DNA of 64,000 bases from an uncultured Oscillospiraceae bacterium (GTDB taxonomy: Bacteria; Bacillota; Clostridia; Oscillospirales; Oscillospiraceae), in the NCBI GenBank assembly GCA_905234855.1, contig CAJOIU010000008.1, forward strand, positions 19,769 to 83,768, read 5' to 3'. Below the pieces are notes generated by a model. It made no database searches, had not been told where the DNA came from, and saw only the letters and a program-made list of their open reading frames with translations. Numbering within the stretch: the stretch's first letter is position 1; every line of letters starts with the position of its first letter. Made by a program: the position numbers and the translations under genes. Below are positions 17,291-26,458 of the stretch, in pieces.

Positions 17291-17369
17291 CGTTATATGG
17301 TGTTTTACAGTCCCTCTATTACCGAGGGTGGTTTCTTTACCGGGCATCCGAGCCGGATGCCGTTGAAGG

Positions 17370-17423
17370 CTGGGTGCGGCTCCAAAGTTCTTTTGGAAAC
17401 TTTTCTTTCAAGAAAAGTATCTC
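17370..17423. repeat. Candidate dispersed intergenic repeat
   Basis: On the minus strand this reads GAGATACTTTTCTTGAAAGAAAAGTTTCC followed by AAAAGAACTTTGGAGCCGCA. From memory, very similar text recurs between genes of Oscillospiraceae genomes. There is one copy in this window; the repeat status is not provable here. Confidence 0.35.
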
Positions 17424-19754
17424 TCAGATGGCGGCGATCACGACGCTGCCGTCCACGGCGGCGACGGTGATGCTGCGCACCTGTCCCTTGTGCTTGTCGA
17501 TGATCTCGGCGGCGATGGCGTCCTCGATATCCTTCTGGATCTGGCGGCGCAGATTCCGCGCGCCGTAGGCGAGGGAGTAGCTCTTTTCCACGAGATAGTC
17601 GATCACGGAGCCGTCCCACTCGAAGGCGATCTTCCGCTCCTCCATGACGGCGCGCAGCTCACGCAGCATGAGATCGGCGATGGCGCGGAACGTCTCCTCC
17701 GACAGCGGGCGGAAGTATACGATCTCGTCCACGCGGTTGATAAATTCCGGGCGCAGAAACTCCTGCAGCGCCTTCATGGCCTTTTCCCGACCCATATCGC
17801 TGACGGACTGGCCGAAGCCGAGCCCGCCCACGCGCTTATCGGAGCCGGCGTTCGTCGTCATGATGATGACGGTGTTTTCAAAGTTCACGGTTCGTCCCTG
17901 CGCATCGGTGATGCGGCCGTCGTCGAGGATCTGCAAAAGGATGTTCATCACATCGGGATGCGCTTTTTCGATCTCATCGAACAGCACGACGGAATAGGGG
18001 CGGCGGCGGATCTTCTCCGTGAGCTGACCGGCCTCGTCATAGCCCACATAGCCCGGGGGCGAGCCGATGATGCGCGATACGGAGAATTTTTCCATAAATT
18101 CGGACATGTCGAGCCGAATGAGGCTCTCCGGGGCGGCGAAAAGATCCATGGCGAGCTGCTTGACGAGCTCGGTCTTGCCGATGCCGGTGCTGCCGACGAA
18201 AATGAAGCTGCAGGGCTTGCGCTTGGCCTGTAGGCCGACGCGGCTGCGCTTGATGGCGGCGCATACGGCGTCTACTGCCTCGTCCTGTCCGATGACGTGG
18301 GCTTTGAGGCGGGCGTTCAGGTCGCCGAGACGGGCAAATTCGTCCTCCGTGATGTTGGAGGCGGGGATCTTCGTCCAGAGCTCGATGATGCGGGCAAGGT
18401 TCGCCGCCGTGAGGGAGGGGCGCCCCTTGGCTTTCAGAATGGCCAGCTCATCGGCGATCTGCATCTGGCGGCTGCGGATCTTGGCAAGCCGCTCGAAGTT
18501 ATCCGATTCCAGCGTGAGCAGGTATTCCCGCTCCTTGTCGAGATCGGCATTCTCCTTTTCGAGGGCAAGGCGGTTCGCGGTGTCCTCGTTTTTGAGATCG
18601 ACGTCGGAGCAGGCCTCGTCCAGCAGGTCGATGGCCTTGTCGGGCAGATAGCGGTCGGTGATATACCGCTCCGAGAGCGTCACCGCGAGGCGGCACATCT
18701 CGTCGGAGATCGTGACCTCGTGGAAGTCCTCGTAATACTTGCGGATGCCCTTCAGGATCTCCACACTGTCGTCCAGCGACGGCTCCGCCACGGTGACCGG
18801 CTGGAAGCGGCGCTCCAGCGCGGCGTCCTTTTCGATGTGCTTGCGGTACTCGTTGAAGGTGGTCGCGCCGATCACTTGGATCTCGCCCCGGGAGAGAGCG
18901 GGCTTGAGGATATTGGCAGCGTTCATGCTGCCTTCAGCGTCACCCGCGCCGACGATGTTATGCACCTCGTCGATGACGAGGATGATATTGCCCTGCTTCT
19001 TGACCTCCTCGATGAGGCTTTTCATGCGGCTTTCAAACTGGCCGCGGAACTGCGTGCCTGCCACGAGGGCGGTCAGATCCACGAGATAGACCTCTTTATT
19101 GCGCAGCTTATAGGGTACGTCGTCCGCGGCGATACGTTGCGCCAGTCCCTCCGCGATGGCGGTTTTGCCGACGCCCGGCTCGCCGATGAGGCAGGGATTG
19201 TTTTTCTGGCGTCGGTTGAGGATCTGGATCACGCGCTCCAGCTCCTCCTCGCGGCCGATCATACGGTCGAGCTTACCGTCTCTTGCGCGCTGGGTGAGGG
19301 AAATGCAGTAGTTTTCCAGAAACTTCTTCTTGTTGCCGCGGCGGTCGCCGGGGGCGGCGTTGGGATTGCCGTTGTTGGGGCTGGGACCGGGGGAGGGCGG
19401 GTTCGTGCCGGCGTTGTCATTCCCGTGCCCCTGTGGGCCGCCGAAAAGGCGGTTGAGGAAGGGGAATGTGGCGGTCTTGCCCTGATCGTCGTCGTCCTCG
19501 TCGGAGGGCTCGATGCCCATCAGGCTCTCCAGCCCCTCGGCACCGCCGAGGACGTTCGTCATCTCGCCGGAGAGGTTATCGAGATCTTCATCGGACAGGC
19601 CCATGCGGGCGATGATATCGTCCACGGGCTTGATATGGAGCTCGCGGGCGCAGGATAGGCACAGTCCTTCGTTGCGGGACTGGTTGTTTTCGATTTTGGT
19701 GATGAATACCACTGCCATATTCTTATGGCAGCGGGCGCAAAGTGTAGGCTGCAT
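17424..19754 (-). CDS. Clp/Hsp100 ATPase with N-terminal zinc finger (ClpE-like)
   Basis: A 776-residue AAA+ unfoldase. The N-terminus has two CxxC pairs (CARCHKN, CLSCARE) like ClpE, replacing the usual ClpC N-domain. A flexible linker rich in Pro, Gly and Asn follows (about 95-140). AAA domain 1 has Walker A GEPGVGKT and Walker B VIDEVHN; a coiled-coil insert follows. AAA domain 2 has Walker A GSTGIGKT and Walker [13 protein letters not shown] loop with LGF after KRVGG is the likely ClpP contact, so it probably feeds proteins to ClpP, which is not encoded here. AAGGAGTTTACC precedes the start. It lies 45 bases after a CvpA-like gene. No CtsR/HrcA operator was seen. Confidence 0.88.
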   Translation of the reverse strand: MQPTLCARCHKNMAVVFITKIENNQSRNEGLCLSCARELHIKPVDDIIARMGLSDEDLDNLSGEMTNVLGGAEGLESLMGIEPSDEDDDDQGKTATFPFLNRLFGGPQGHGNDNAGTNPPSPGPSPNNGNPNAAPGDRRGNKKKFLENYCISLTQRARDGKLDRMIGREEELERVIQILNRRQKNNPCLIGEPGVGKTAIAEGLAQRIAADDVPYKLRNKEVYLVDLTALVAGTQFRGQFESRMKSLIEEVKKQGNIILVIDEVHNIVGAGDAEGSMNAANILKPALSRGEIQVIGATTFNEYRKHIEKDAALERRFQPVTVAEPSLDDSVEILKGIRKYYEDFHEVTISDEMCRLAVTLSERYITDRYLPDKAIDLLDEACSDVDLKNEDTANRLALEKENADLDKEREYLLTLESDNFERLAKIRSRQMQIADELAILKAKGRPSLTAANLARIIELWTKIPASNITEDEFARLGDLNARLKAHVIGQDEAVDAVCAAIKRSRVGLQAKRKPCSFIFVGSTGIGKTELVKQLAMDLFAAPESLIRLDMSEFMEKFSVSRIIGSPPGYVGYDEAGQLTEKIRRRPYSVVLFDEIEKAHPDVMNILLQILDDGRITDAQGRTVNFENTVIIMTTNAGSDKRVGGLGFGQSVSDMGREKAMKALQEFLRPEFINRVDEIVYFRPLSEETFRAIADLMLRELRAVMEERKIAFEWDGSVIDYLVEKSYSLAYGARNLRRQIQKDIEDAIAAEIIDKHKGQVRSITVAAVDGSVVIAAI

Positions 19755-19799
19755 GGTAAACTCCTTATAATCAAAAGGGGATCGGCTGCGGCGCGCGGA

Positions 19800-20543
19800 T
19801 CAAAGGGTGATGTAGGCAGCGAGCAGGTTCCGATCAAGGAAATAGCTGGCGATGGCGGTGCCGCGCAGGGAGGTTTCCGGGATCAGAAGGCCGGTGAACT
19901 GCAGCACCCAAGCGATGATGGCGCAGAAGAGAAAGCCGGTGAACACGCCGATGGCAGCGCCGCCGATGTCGTTCACGATGCCGATATACGGCAAGCGGAA
20001 GCTGAGGTTCGGGATGTTCACGATGACCGTCAGCGCGGCAAAAACGAGGATAAACGCGAGGAGGAAGCCCCCGTACCATGAGAGGGACTGACAGGTCACG
20101 GTCATGATGGCATTGGAAAGAGTCGTGCCGTTCTGATCGGCGTAGGTCACGGTCTTCTGGGCGAGCGATTCCGCCATATCCTCGTATACGCCGAGATCGT
20201 GAAATACCCACCGGCAGACCTCGATCCGGGAGGCGGGCTGGTTTTCCAGCATGTCGTCGACCGAATAGGGCGCGTCATACACGCCGTTTTCGTCGGCCTC
20301 ATAGCCAAAGAGCTCATAGGTGGTGGATTCCACGCGGCTGTCGAGAAATCCGCCCACAAAGGGCTTCATCACGGGGATGACCTCATAGGAGAAGGTGTCG
20401 CTGAGGAGCTGCGCGCCATATAAAGATAGTATTATCACGAGGACACCGATAATGCCCATGATGATACCTTTTTTGAAGCCCTGCCATGCGCAGATCACGA
20501 TGATGCCCAGCAGGACAAGACTGATGATGGAAGTGATAGCCAT
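19800..20543 (-). CDS. CvpA-family membrane protein
   Basis: A 247-residue protein. The N-terminal pair of hydrophobic helices (about 3-45, with CAWQGFKKGIIMGIIGV between them) matches the CvpA/colicin V production family. A polar extracellular-type loop follows (about 70-140) and then two more helices (about 150-215) with the pattern NDIGGAAIGVFTGFLFC seen near the end of CvpA proteins. These proteins are poorly understood. In Firmicutes they occur near murein and repair genes. Here it sits in the leftward block between a DUF5711-like protein and Clp, probably co-transcribed with both. Confidence 0.75.
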   Translation of the reverse strand: MAITSIISLVLLGIIVICAWQGFKKGIIMGIIGVLVIILSLYGAQLLSDTFSYEVIPVMKPFVGGFLDSRVESTTYELFGYEADENGVYDAPYSVDDMLENQPASRIEVCRWVFHDLGVYEDMAESLAQKTVTYADQNGTTLSNAIMTVTCQSLSWYGGFLLAFILVFAALTVIVNIPNLSFRLPYIGIVNDIGGAAIGVFTGFLFCAIIAWVLQFTGLLIPETSLRGTAIASYFLDRNLLAAYITL

Positions 20544-20581
20544 TGGATGCGGCCTCCTGCGAGAATGGAATGGATGGATGG

Positions 20582-22063
20582 TCAGAAGGTATAGACCTCC
20601 GCATAGTTGGAGGAAACGAGCAGTGCCTCTCCACGGCTGCGGAGCAGACCGTATTTGAAGCCGGACAGGCCGGAAAGCCGCCCTTTTTCCGTGAGCGAGC
20701 TGCTGTAAAGGATCGCGCCGTCAGGACACAGCACCAAAAGCTCGGTGCCGCTTGCCGTGAGGGAGACGATCTCGCTCTGCACGTCTGCCTCGCCCAGCTT
20801 TTTGCCCGCGGCGTCCAGCGAAACGAGGGTCGCCGTCGTTCCGGCGCGATAGGGGCTCAGCGCGAAGGTGATGCAGCCCTCGCCCGTATCGGTGCAGTCG
20901 GTGAGGTAACGGCCTTCAAAGCTGAAGGTGTTGTTCCACGATCCTTCGCTGTCGAAAAACAGCGCTTCCTCGGTGGAATAGGCGCAGAGCTGGTTCGCGG
21001 TGAACCAATGCACATTGAGGAGGATCGTATCGGACACCGAAAAGGCTGCCTGCTGCTCGGTTTTGTTGAGGGAGAAGAAGCGCACCTCGCTGCCGGAGGC
21101 GGTATAGGACAGGACCGCGAGAGAGCGGTTGTCCGGCGAGACGTTTGCGCTGATGACCCACGCGGAGGAGGAATACCATTGATAGACTGGCTCCAGCGTC
21201 GGCGCGTACACGGTGACGAGGCCGCGATAGCCGGTGCATTCGGTGGTGACGGCAAGGTAACCTCCCTCGGAAACGCTGGCGGAAAAGATCTTGCCCTCGG
21301 CGGTCAGCTCGGTCACGGCGCCGTCAAAGCGGGCGGCGGCGATGTTGGTGCCGCCTACGTCGTAAAACACGGCATAATCCCCGCAGGCGGCGATGGCCGG
21401 GGTCGTCATCTGCATGAGGTGACTGGCGGCGATCTGTCCGTCGGAGCCGATCAGCTCCAAGCCGCTTGTGGCGGCGGCGGCAAGGCCGTCTCCCGCTGCG
21501 GCGAATACCTGCCCGGAGCCGGTCTCGAAGATGTATTCCGCCTCGGGTGCGGCCACCTTCTCGGCGGAGAGGATGAGCATGTCGGGATGGAAGCTGTCCC
21601 GATACAGCCAGATGACGACGACGGCGGCCAGCAGGATCGCCGCGGCGATCAGCGTGATGACGGTCTTGCGCTTGTCGTTTCGGGAGAGCTTTTCCTCCGA
21701 CGTCGGTTCCTGCTTGAAATCGAAAGCTTTTCCCGTCGTTTTTGACGCCTTTTTGGGTGCTTTTTCATCCTTTTTGGCGTCTTTTTTTGTCTTTTCCGTC
21801 TTGGCTTCGGCCTTTTCCGCTTTTTTTTCGGTGTCTTTCCCGGCTTTTTCCGTCTTCTCCGCGGCGGCTTTGCTTTCTTTGTCCGCCTTTTTCGAAGTTG
21901 TTTTGCCATCCTTGACGGGTTTATCCGCGACTTTGGCGGGAGTGAATTTCTTCGTGGCGCCCGCGTCCTGCGCCTCGATCGCCTTGGGCTCTGCCGGGGC
22001 GGTCTTCGGCTCTTTTTTCGTGCCGGACGCCGTATTCGCTTTTTTCAAGTGCTTGCTCGACAT
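20582..22063 (-). CDS. DUF5711-like membrane-anchored beta-propeller protein with Lys/Ala-rich N-terminus
   Basis: A 493-residue protein. Residues 1-120 are low complexity, dominated by Lys, Ala, Glu and Thr (units such as KKAEKAEAKTEKTKK), and likely cytoplasmic. One membrane helix follows (VITLIAAAILLAAVVVIWLY, about 130-150). The remaining 340 residues are a chain of beta strands with WD/PQQ-like repeats and no catalytic residues I recognise, probably extracellular. This matches my memory of DUF5711 proteins. ATG 22063 was preferred to the GTG of the ORF track because the AAGGAG lies between the two, ideally spaced for the ATG. It is 39 bases upstream of the CvpA-like gene. Confidence 0.65.
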   Translation of the reverse strand: MSSKHLKKANTASGTKKEPKTAPAEPKAIEAQDAGATKKFTPAKVADKPVKDGKTTSKKADKESKAAAEKTEKAGKDTEKKAEKAEAKTEKTKKDAKKDEKAPKKASKTTGKAFDFKQEPTSEEKLSRNDKRKTVITLIAAAILLAAVVVIWLYRDSFHPDMLILSAEKVAAPEAEYIFETGSGQVFAAAGDGLAAAATSGLELIGSDGQIAASHLMQMTTPAIAACGDYAVFYDVGGTNIAAARFDGAVTELTAEGKIFSASVSEGGYLAVTTECTGYRGLVTVYAPTLEPVYQWYSSSAWVISANVSPDNRSLAVLSYTASGSEVRFFSLNKTEQQAAFSVSDTILLNVHWFTANQLCAYSTEEALFFDSEGSWNNTFSFEGRYLTDCTDTGEGCITFALSPYRAGTTATLVSLDAAGKKLGEADVQSEIVSLTASGTELLVLCPDGAILYSSSLTEKGRLSGLSGFKYGLLRSRGEALLVSSNYAEVYTF

Positions 22064-22118
22064 CTCCGGCTCCTTCACAATGCGCCATTATATCAACTAT
22101 AAAGTATATCACATACCG

Positions 22119-22901
22119 TCAAGATATGTCCAACGCCGCGTCCGTCATCATCCGGCCCACCGCGCCGTCGTACCATACTCTGTGCATATACAGCCCCTGC
22201 GGCGGCATGGTGGGGCCGGTGAGCCGCCGGTCACCCGCTTCGAGGAGCGCCGGGATATCCGCCGGATCCAGCTTGCCGTAGGAGGCATATACGAGGGTGC
22301 CGACAATGGCTCTCACCATGTTGTAGAGAAATCCGTTCGCGCAGACGGAGACGGTGATGTTATCCCCCTCGCGCTCGGCGCGGCACCAATGGACGGTGCG
22401 GACGGTGGTTTTTGTTTCCGTGCCGAGGCTGCGGACGGCGGCAAAGTCATGGGTGCCGACGAAGGCGGCTGCCGCCGCGGCCATGCGCCCGATATCGAGC
22501 GGCTGCGGATAGAAGCAGGCGCCGCGGTCGAGAAACGGATCCCGCAGACGGCTGTTGTGGATGCGGTAAATGTATTCCTTCTGGATGCAGGAACCGATGG
22601 CGTTGAAATCCTCCGGCGCCTCCACCGCGGCGGAAACGGCGATATCCTCCGGCAGTCGGCTGTTTACCGCCAGCGGCACGCGCTCGATGGGGATGGTGCC
22701 GTCTGTGCGGAAATTGGCACAATAGCGCAGGGCATGGACGCCGGCGTCCGTGCGTCCGCAGCCGGTGATGTGAACCGGATGCTTCACGATCTTGGCTACG
22801 GCCTGCTCCAGCGTTTCCTGTACGGTGACATCGTCTCGCTGGGTCTGCCAGCCGTGGTAATTCGTGCCGTCGTAAGACAGGCGGAGCGCGATATTTCTCA
22901 T
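22119..22901 (-). CDS. truA: tRNA pseudouridine synthase A
   Basis: A 260-residue enzyme that converts uridines 38-40 of tRNA anticodon arms to pseudouridine. The N-terminal LRLSYDGTNYHGWQTQ and the catalytic stretch TGCGRTDAGVHA (catalytic Asp within RTDAGVH, near residue 53) are clear. NGFLYNMVRAIVGTLV near 205 is the C-terminal family motif. It overlaps ecfT by 4 bases; the order ecfA1-ecfA2-ecfT-truA is conserved across Firmicutes, although the functions are unrelated. Confidence 0.95.
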   Translation of the reverse strand: MRNIALRLSYDGTNYHGWQTQRDDVTVQETLEQAVAKIVKHPVHITGCGRTDAGVHALRYCANFRTDGTIPIERVPLAVNSRLPEDIAVSAAVEAPEDFNAIGSCIQKEYIYRIHNSRLRDPFLDRGACFYPQPLDIGRMAAAAAAFVGTHDFAAVRSLGTETKTTVRTVHWCRAEREGDNITVSVCANGFLYNMVRAIVGTLVYASYGKLDPADIPALLEAGDRRLTGPTMPPQGLYMHRVWYDGAVGRMMTDAALDIS

Positions 22902-23704
22902 AGCGATACGCGCCGCAGGAGGATGACGCCCGCCATCAGCGCAGCGCCGAGCAGGAAGGCGACGGCGTCGCCCCGATGCATCTTCAGCACCTTCATGCGG
23001 GTGCGCCCCTCGCCGCCGTTATAGCAGCGGCATTCCATGGCGGTGGCCAGCTCATCCGCCCGCCGGAAGGCGGAGACGAACAGGGGTATAAGCAGCGGCA
23101 GCAGCGCCTTTGCGCGGTCGATGAGAGTGCCGGATTCGAGATCGGCGCCGCGCGCCTTCTGCGCGGACATGATGCGGTCGGTCTCCTCGATGAGCGTGGG
23201 GATGAATCGTAGGGCGATGGACATCATGAGGCTCAGCTCATACACGGGTACCTTGAGCTTTTTGAGCGGGGAGAGGAGCATCTCCAAGCCGTCCGTGATG
23301 GCCAGCGGGGAGGTGGTGTAGGTCAGCAGAAACGTACCCGCCACCAGCAGCATCACCCGCAGCGCCATGGTAACGGCGTTATGCACGCCCGTATGGGTGA
23401 TCTTGATGAAACGCCAATGGAAGATGTAATCGTCCCCGGCGGTGAAAAACAGATTGAGGATCGCGGTGAAAACGATGATGAAGATCAGCGGCTTCAGACC
23501 CCGCAGCACGGCCTTGGGGCCGATGTGCGCAATGATCATCACGGCCGCCAGCGCCGCGAATACCAGCAGATAGCCAAACCAGTTGTTGGCGGTGAACAGC
23601 GCCGCGATATACACGACGGTGAGGATCAGCTTCGTGCGGGGATCGAGGCGGTGGACGGCGGTATCGCCCGGAAAATACTGACCGAGGGTGATATCCTTCA
23701 GCAT
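22898..23704 (-). CDS. ecfT: Energy-coupling factor transporter, transmembrane subunit
   Basis: A 268-residue membrane protein. It starts with LGQYFPGDTAVHRLDPRTKL, the typical EcfT N-terminus, followed by several hydrophobic helices. The cytoplasmic coupling motif SAQKARGADLES lies near residues 183-194; this xARG sequence docks into the two ATPases. EcfT carries the common module that powers exchangeable vitamin-binding S components. A likely S component, BioY, is encoded at 41140-41700. It overlaps ecfA2 by 7 bases. Confidence 0.93.
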   Translation of the reverse strand: MLKDITLGQYFPGDTAVHRLDPRTKLILTVVYIAALFTANNWFGYLLVFAALAAVMIIAHIGPKAVLRGLKPLIFIIVFTAILNLFFTAGDDYIFHWRFIKITHTGVHNAVTMALRVMLLVAGTFLLTYTTSPLAITDGLEMLLSPLKKLKVPVYELSLMMSIALRFIPTLIEETDRIMSAQKARGADLESGTLIDRAKALLPLLIPLFVSAFRRADELATAMECRCYNGGEGRTRMKVLKMHRGDAVAFLLGAALMAGVILLRRVSL

Positions 23705-24561
23705 GCCGCGCCTCCCTTCCGCCAGAGGGCGAGAAGCTCGTCCCGCAGGACATCCAGCGAATAGATGGAATCCGACAGCGGCAGTCCTTTTTTCCGCAGC
23801 AGCAGTGCGATGTGGGACGCGTCCGGCAGATCAAGGCCGAGGGACTGCAGCTCCTCCGCGTGCGAGAACACCTCGCCCGGCACGCCCTGCATGACGATAT
23901 GGCCGCCCGCCATCACGGCCAAGCGGTCGCATCGCGCGGCGATGCCCATATCGTGGGTAACAAGCAGGATCGCGGCCTCCCGCGCCTCCCGCCATGCAAA
24001 GATGTTCCGCAGCAGCTCCTCCCGTCCCGCGGGGTCGAGACCGGCTGTGGGCTCATCGAGGATGAGAAGCTCGGGATCCATGGCCAGCACGCCCGCGATG
24101 GCGACGCGCCGCTTCTGCCCGCCGGAGAGCTCGAGGGGCGACTGGTCAAGCAGCGATTCGTCGATCCCGACGAACTGCGCCGCGCCGCGGACGCGGATAT
24201 CGATCTGCTCCTGCGAGAGCTTTTGGTTCTTCGGGCCGAAGGCGATATCGGCATAGACCGTTTCCTCGAAAAGCTGATACTCCGGGTATTGGAACACCAA
24301 GCCGACCCGGAAGCGTGTTTTGCGCATGATCTCCTTTGAGGCGAAGATATCCTGCCCGTCGAAGACCACCGTGCCGGAGCTGGGCTTCAAAAGCGCGTTC
24401 AGATGCTGGATGAGGGTGGATTTCCCGCTGCCGGTATGGCCGATGAGGCCGACGGTGGTCTGGGGCTCGAGGGAGAAATCCACCGCGTCGAGGGCTTTTT
24501 TCTCAAAAGGGGTGCCGGCGCTGTAAATGTGGCTCAGTCCCCGTATTTCCATCAGCGGCAT
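23698..24561 (-). CDS. ecfA2: Energy-coupling factor transporter ATPase 2
   Basis: A 287-residue ABC ATPase. Walker A is GHTGSGKST near residue 40, the signature LSGGQKRRVAIAG near 145 and Walker B LLILDEPTAGLDP near 167, with the H-loop in LVTHDMG. It pairs with EcfA1 and EcfT. The ATG at 24561 was chosen because TCGGAGGTGTGCT precedes it and known EcfA2 proteins begin at this point; the track start lies 9 codons upstream. It overlaps ecfA1 by 10 bases. Confidence 0.93.
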   Translation of the reverse strand: MPLMEIRGLSHIYSAGTPFEKKALDAVDFSLEPQTTVGLIGHTGSGKSTLIQHLNALLKPSSGTVVFDGQDIFASKEIMRKTRFRVGLVFQYPEYQLFEETVYADIAFGPKNQKLSQEQIDIRVRGAAQFVGIDESLLDQSPLELSGGQKRRVAIAGVLAMDPELLILDEPTAGLDPAGREELLRNIFAWREAREAAILLVTHDMGIAARCDRLAVMAGGHIVMQGVPGEVFSHAEELQSLGLDLPDASHIALLLRKKGLPLSDSIYSLDVLRDELLALWRKGGAAC

Positions 24562-25388
24562 AGCACACCTCCGATGACCTCCGCGCATTCCGCGGCGGTC
24601 AGGATATCTGCCGGAAGATCCATCCCAGCGGCGTTCAGCTGATGCACCAGCTCCGTTGCGTCCGGCACGGCAAGGCTCAGCGCCCGCAGCTCCTCCACAT
24701 GGGGGAATACCTCCCGCGGCGTGCCGTCTCTCACGAGCTTGCCGCGGTTCATGAGGATCACCCGATCTGCCCGGGCGGCCTCGTCCATGTGATGGGTGAT
24801 GAGGACGACGGTGATGCCCTGCTCACGGCAGAGGGCTTCCACGGTGTCCATCACCTCGCGGCGCCCGCGGGGATCGAGCATGGCGGTGGGCTCGTCAAGC
24901 ACCAGAACCTCTGGCTGCATGGCCAGCACGCCTGCAATGGCGATGCGCTGCTTCTGACCGCCGGAGAGCAGATGCGGCGCGTGCATGCGGAAATCGTACA
25001 TCCCCACGGCGCGCAGCGACTCGTCCACCCGGCGGCGGATCTCGCCGGGCTCGACGCCGAGGTTTTCCGGCGCGAAGGCCACATCGTCCTCTACGACGTT
25101 CGCGACGATCTGGTTATCCGGGTTCTGGAACACCATACCCACCCGGCGGCGGATGGGGATGAGGTTCTCCTCTTGAGCGGTGTCCATGCCCTTCACCAGC
25201 ACCTTGCCGGATTTCGGCAGCAGGATCGCGTTCAAGTGCTTTGCCAGCGTGGATTTCCCGCTGCCGTTTGAGCCGAGCACAGTCACGAAGCTGCCCGGGT
25301 AGATATCGAGCGTCACGCTGTCCAGCGCGGGTACGGCGGCGTCGCCATAGGCAAAGGTGATGTTTTGTATTTGAATGATAGGTTCCAT
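24552..25388 (-). CDS. ecfA1: Energy-coupling factor transporter ATPase 1
   Basis: A 278-residue ABC ATPase of the ECF module. Walker A is GSNGSGKST near residue 38, the Q-loop region MVFQNPDNQIV near 85, the signature LSGGQKQRIAIAG and Walker B VLVLDEPTAMLDP. The Q-loop FQNPDNQ form is typical of EcfA proteins. It is the first gene of ecfA1-A2-T-truA; only 17 bases separate it from the methyltransferase upstream, so transcription may begin at the promoter at 26302-26330. Confidence 0.93.
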   Translation of the reverse strand: MEPIIQIQNITFAYGDAAVPALDSVTLDIYPGSFVTVLGSNGSGKSTLAKHLNAILLPKSGKVLVKGMDTAQEENLIPIRRRVGMVFQNPDNQIVANVVEDDVAFAPENLGVEPGEIRRRVDESLRAVGMYDFRMHAPHLLSGGQKQRIAIAGVLAMQPEVLVLDEPTAMLDPRGRREVMDTVEALCREQGITVVLITHHMDEAARADRVILMNRGKLVRDGTPREVFPHVEELRALSLAVPDATELVHQLNAAGMDLPADILTAAECAEVIGGVLCR

Positions 25389-25405
25389 AATCGAACGACC
25401 TTACT

Positions 25406-26266
25406 TCATCTCTCCCAGCGGCAGGCGGCGCCGCAGGGGAGTATTAAGCCGGAATCCGATGCCCGCAGGCCAAGCTCCTGCGCGTCGCTGTGGCCGCCAA
25501 ATTTCCGGGTGAAAACACTTTCCGCGATATAGGTGAGAACGGAGGGGGACAGGCCGGTGGTGTAGGAATTGATGAGGACGAACAGCGGCTCGTCCGACAG
25601 AAGCTCGCATACCGTGGTGACAAGACCCCAGAGATTGTCCTCCAGCCGCCATACCTCGCCGCCCGGACCGCGCCCATAGGACGGGGGATCCATGATGACC
25701 GCGTCATAACGGCGGCCGCGGCGGATCTCGCGCTGACAGAATTTGAGGCAGTCGTCCACGATCCAGCGCACAGACCGATCTGCAACGCCGGAGCATAGGG
25801 CGTTTTCCTTCGCCCATGCCACCATACCCTTGGCGGCGTCCACATGGCAGACCTCCGCGCCCGCCGCGAGAGCGGCGCAGGTGGCCGCGCCCGTATAGGC
25901 GAAGAGGTTCAGCACCCGGATCGGCCGCCCGGCGGCGGGGATCTTCTCCATGACCCAGTCCCAGTTCGCGGCCTGCTCAGGGAAGATACCGGTATGCTTG
26001 AAGCTCATGGGCTTGACCTGAAAGGTGAGCTTCCCATAGCGGATGCTCCAGCTTGCGGGCAGGCGGTTTTTCTCCCACGCGCCGCCGCCGGAGGAGCTGC
26101 GACGATAGGCGGCGTCCGGCCGGTTCCAACGGGGATCGGTGCGCGGAGTGTCCCATATGGCCTGCGGATCGGGGCGGAGCAGGACGCGGTCGCCCCAGCG
26201 CTCCAGCTTCTCGCCGCGGGAGGCGTCGATCAGCTCATAGTCTGTCCATTTGTCCGATACCCACAT
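25406..26266 (-). CDS. Class I SAM-dependent methyltransferase (RlmI/RlmK-like, without PUA domain)
   Basis: A 286-residue protein. A C-terminal Rossmann methyltransferase core shows motif I VLNLFAYTGAATCAALAAGA near residues 118-137, an acidic motif II (CHVDAAKGMV) and motif IV MDPPSYGRGP near 200. This matches the PF10672-type RNA methyltransferases related to RlmI. The RNA-binding PUA domain of RlmI is missing, and residues 1-100 instead form a beta-rich lead. The target is probably rRNA but is not proven. It has a good promoter and is divergent from the SGNH-like gene. Confidence 0.82.
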   Translation of the reverse strand: MWVSDKWTDYELIDASRGEKLERWGDRVLLRPDPQAIWDTPRTDPRWNRPDAAYRRSSSGGGAWEKNRLPASWSIRYGKLTFQVKPMSFKHTGIFPEQAANWDWVMEKIPAAGRPIRVLNLFAYTGAATCAALAAGAEVCHVDAAKGMVAWAKENALCSGVADRSVRWIVDDCLKFCQREIRRGRRYDAVIMDPPSYGRGPGGEVWRLEDNLWGLVTTVCELLSDEPLFVLINSYTTGLSPSVLTYIAESVFTRKFGGHSDAQELGLRASDSGLILPCGAACRWER

Positions 26267-26301
26267 AGGAGCCTCCGTTCTTAACTATAAAATGGCATGT
26301 T

Positions 26302-26330
26302 ATTATACCATCAAAAAATAAGTCGGTCAA
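26302..26330 (-). promoter_or_regulatory. Promoter of the methyltransferase/ecf block
   Basis: On the minus strand TTGACC (26330-26325), 17-base spacer, TATAAT (26307-26302). Confidence 0.75.
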
Positions 26331-26391
26331 TGTCTGACCGCCGCATTTTTGCCATGGATTTCCGCCGGTTCGTCCGAAAACGGCGTAGGGC

Positions 26392-26420
26392 TTGCATGGG
26401 AGCCGAAAACGGTATAAAAT
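26392..26420 (+). promoter_or_regulatory. Promoter of the SGNH-like/permuted binding protein pair
   Basis: TTGCAT (26392-26397), 17-base spacer, TAAAAT (26415-26420), 38 bases before the ATG. Confidence 0.6.
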
Positions 26421-26458
26421 ACAGGAAACGACGTACCGATGCTTTCGGAGGAAGATAT

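Noticed and set aside
26324-26340. CGGTCAATGTCTGACCG palindrome near the methyltransferase promoter as an operator
   Set aside because: Overlaps the -35 and has short arms with a central mismatch region; no local regulator to match.
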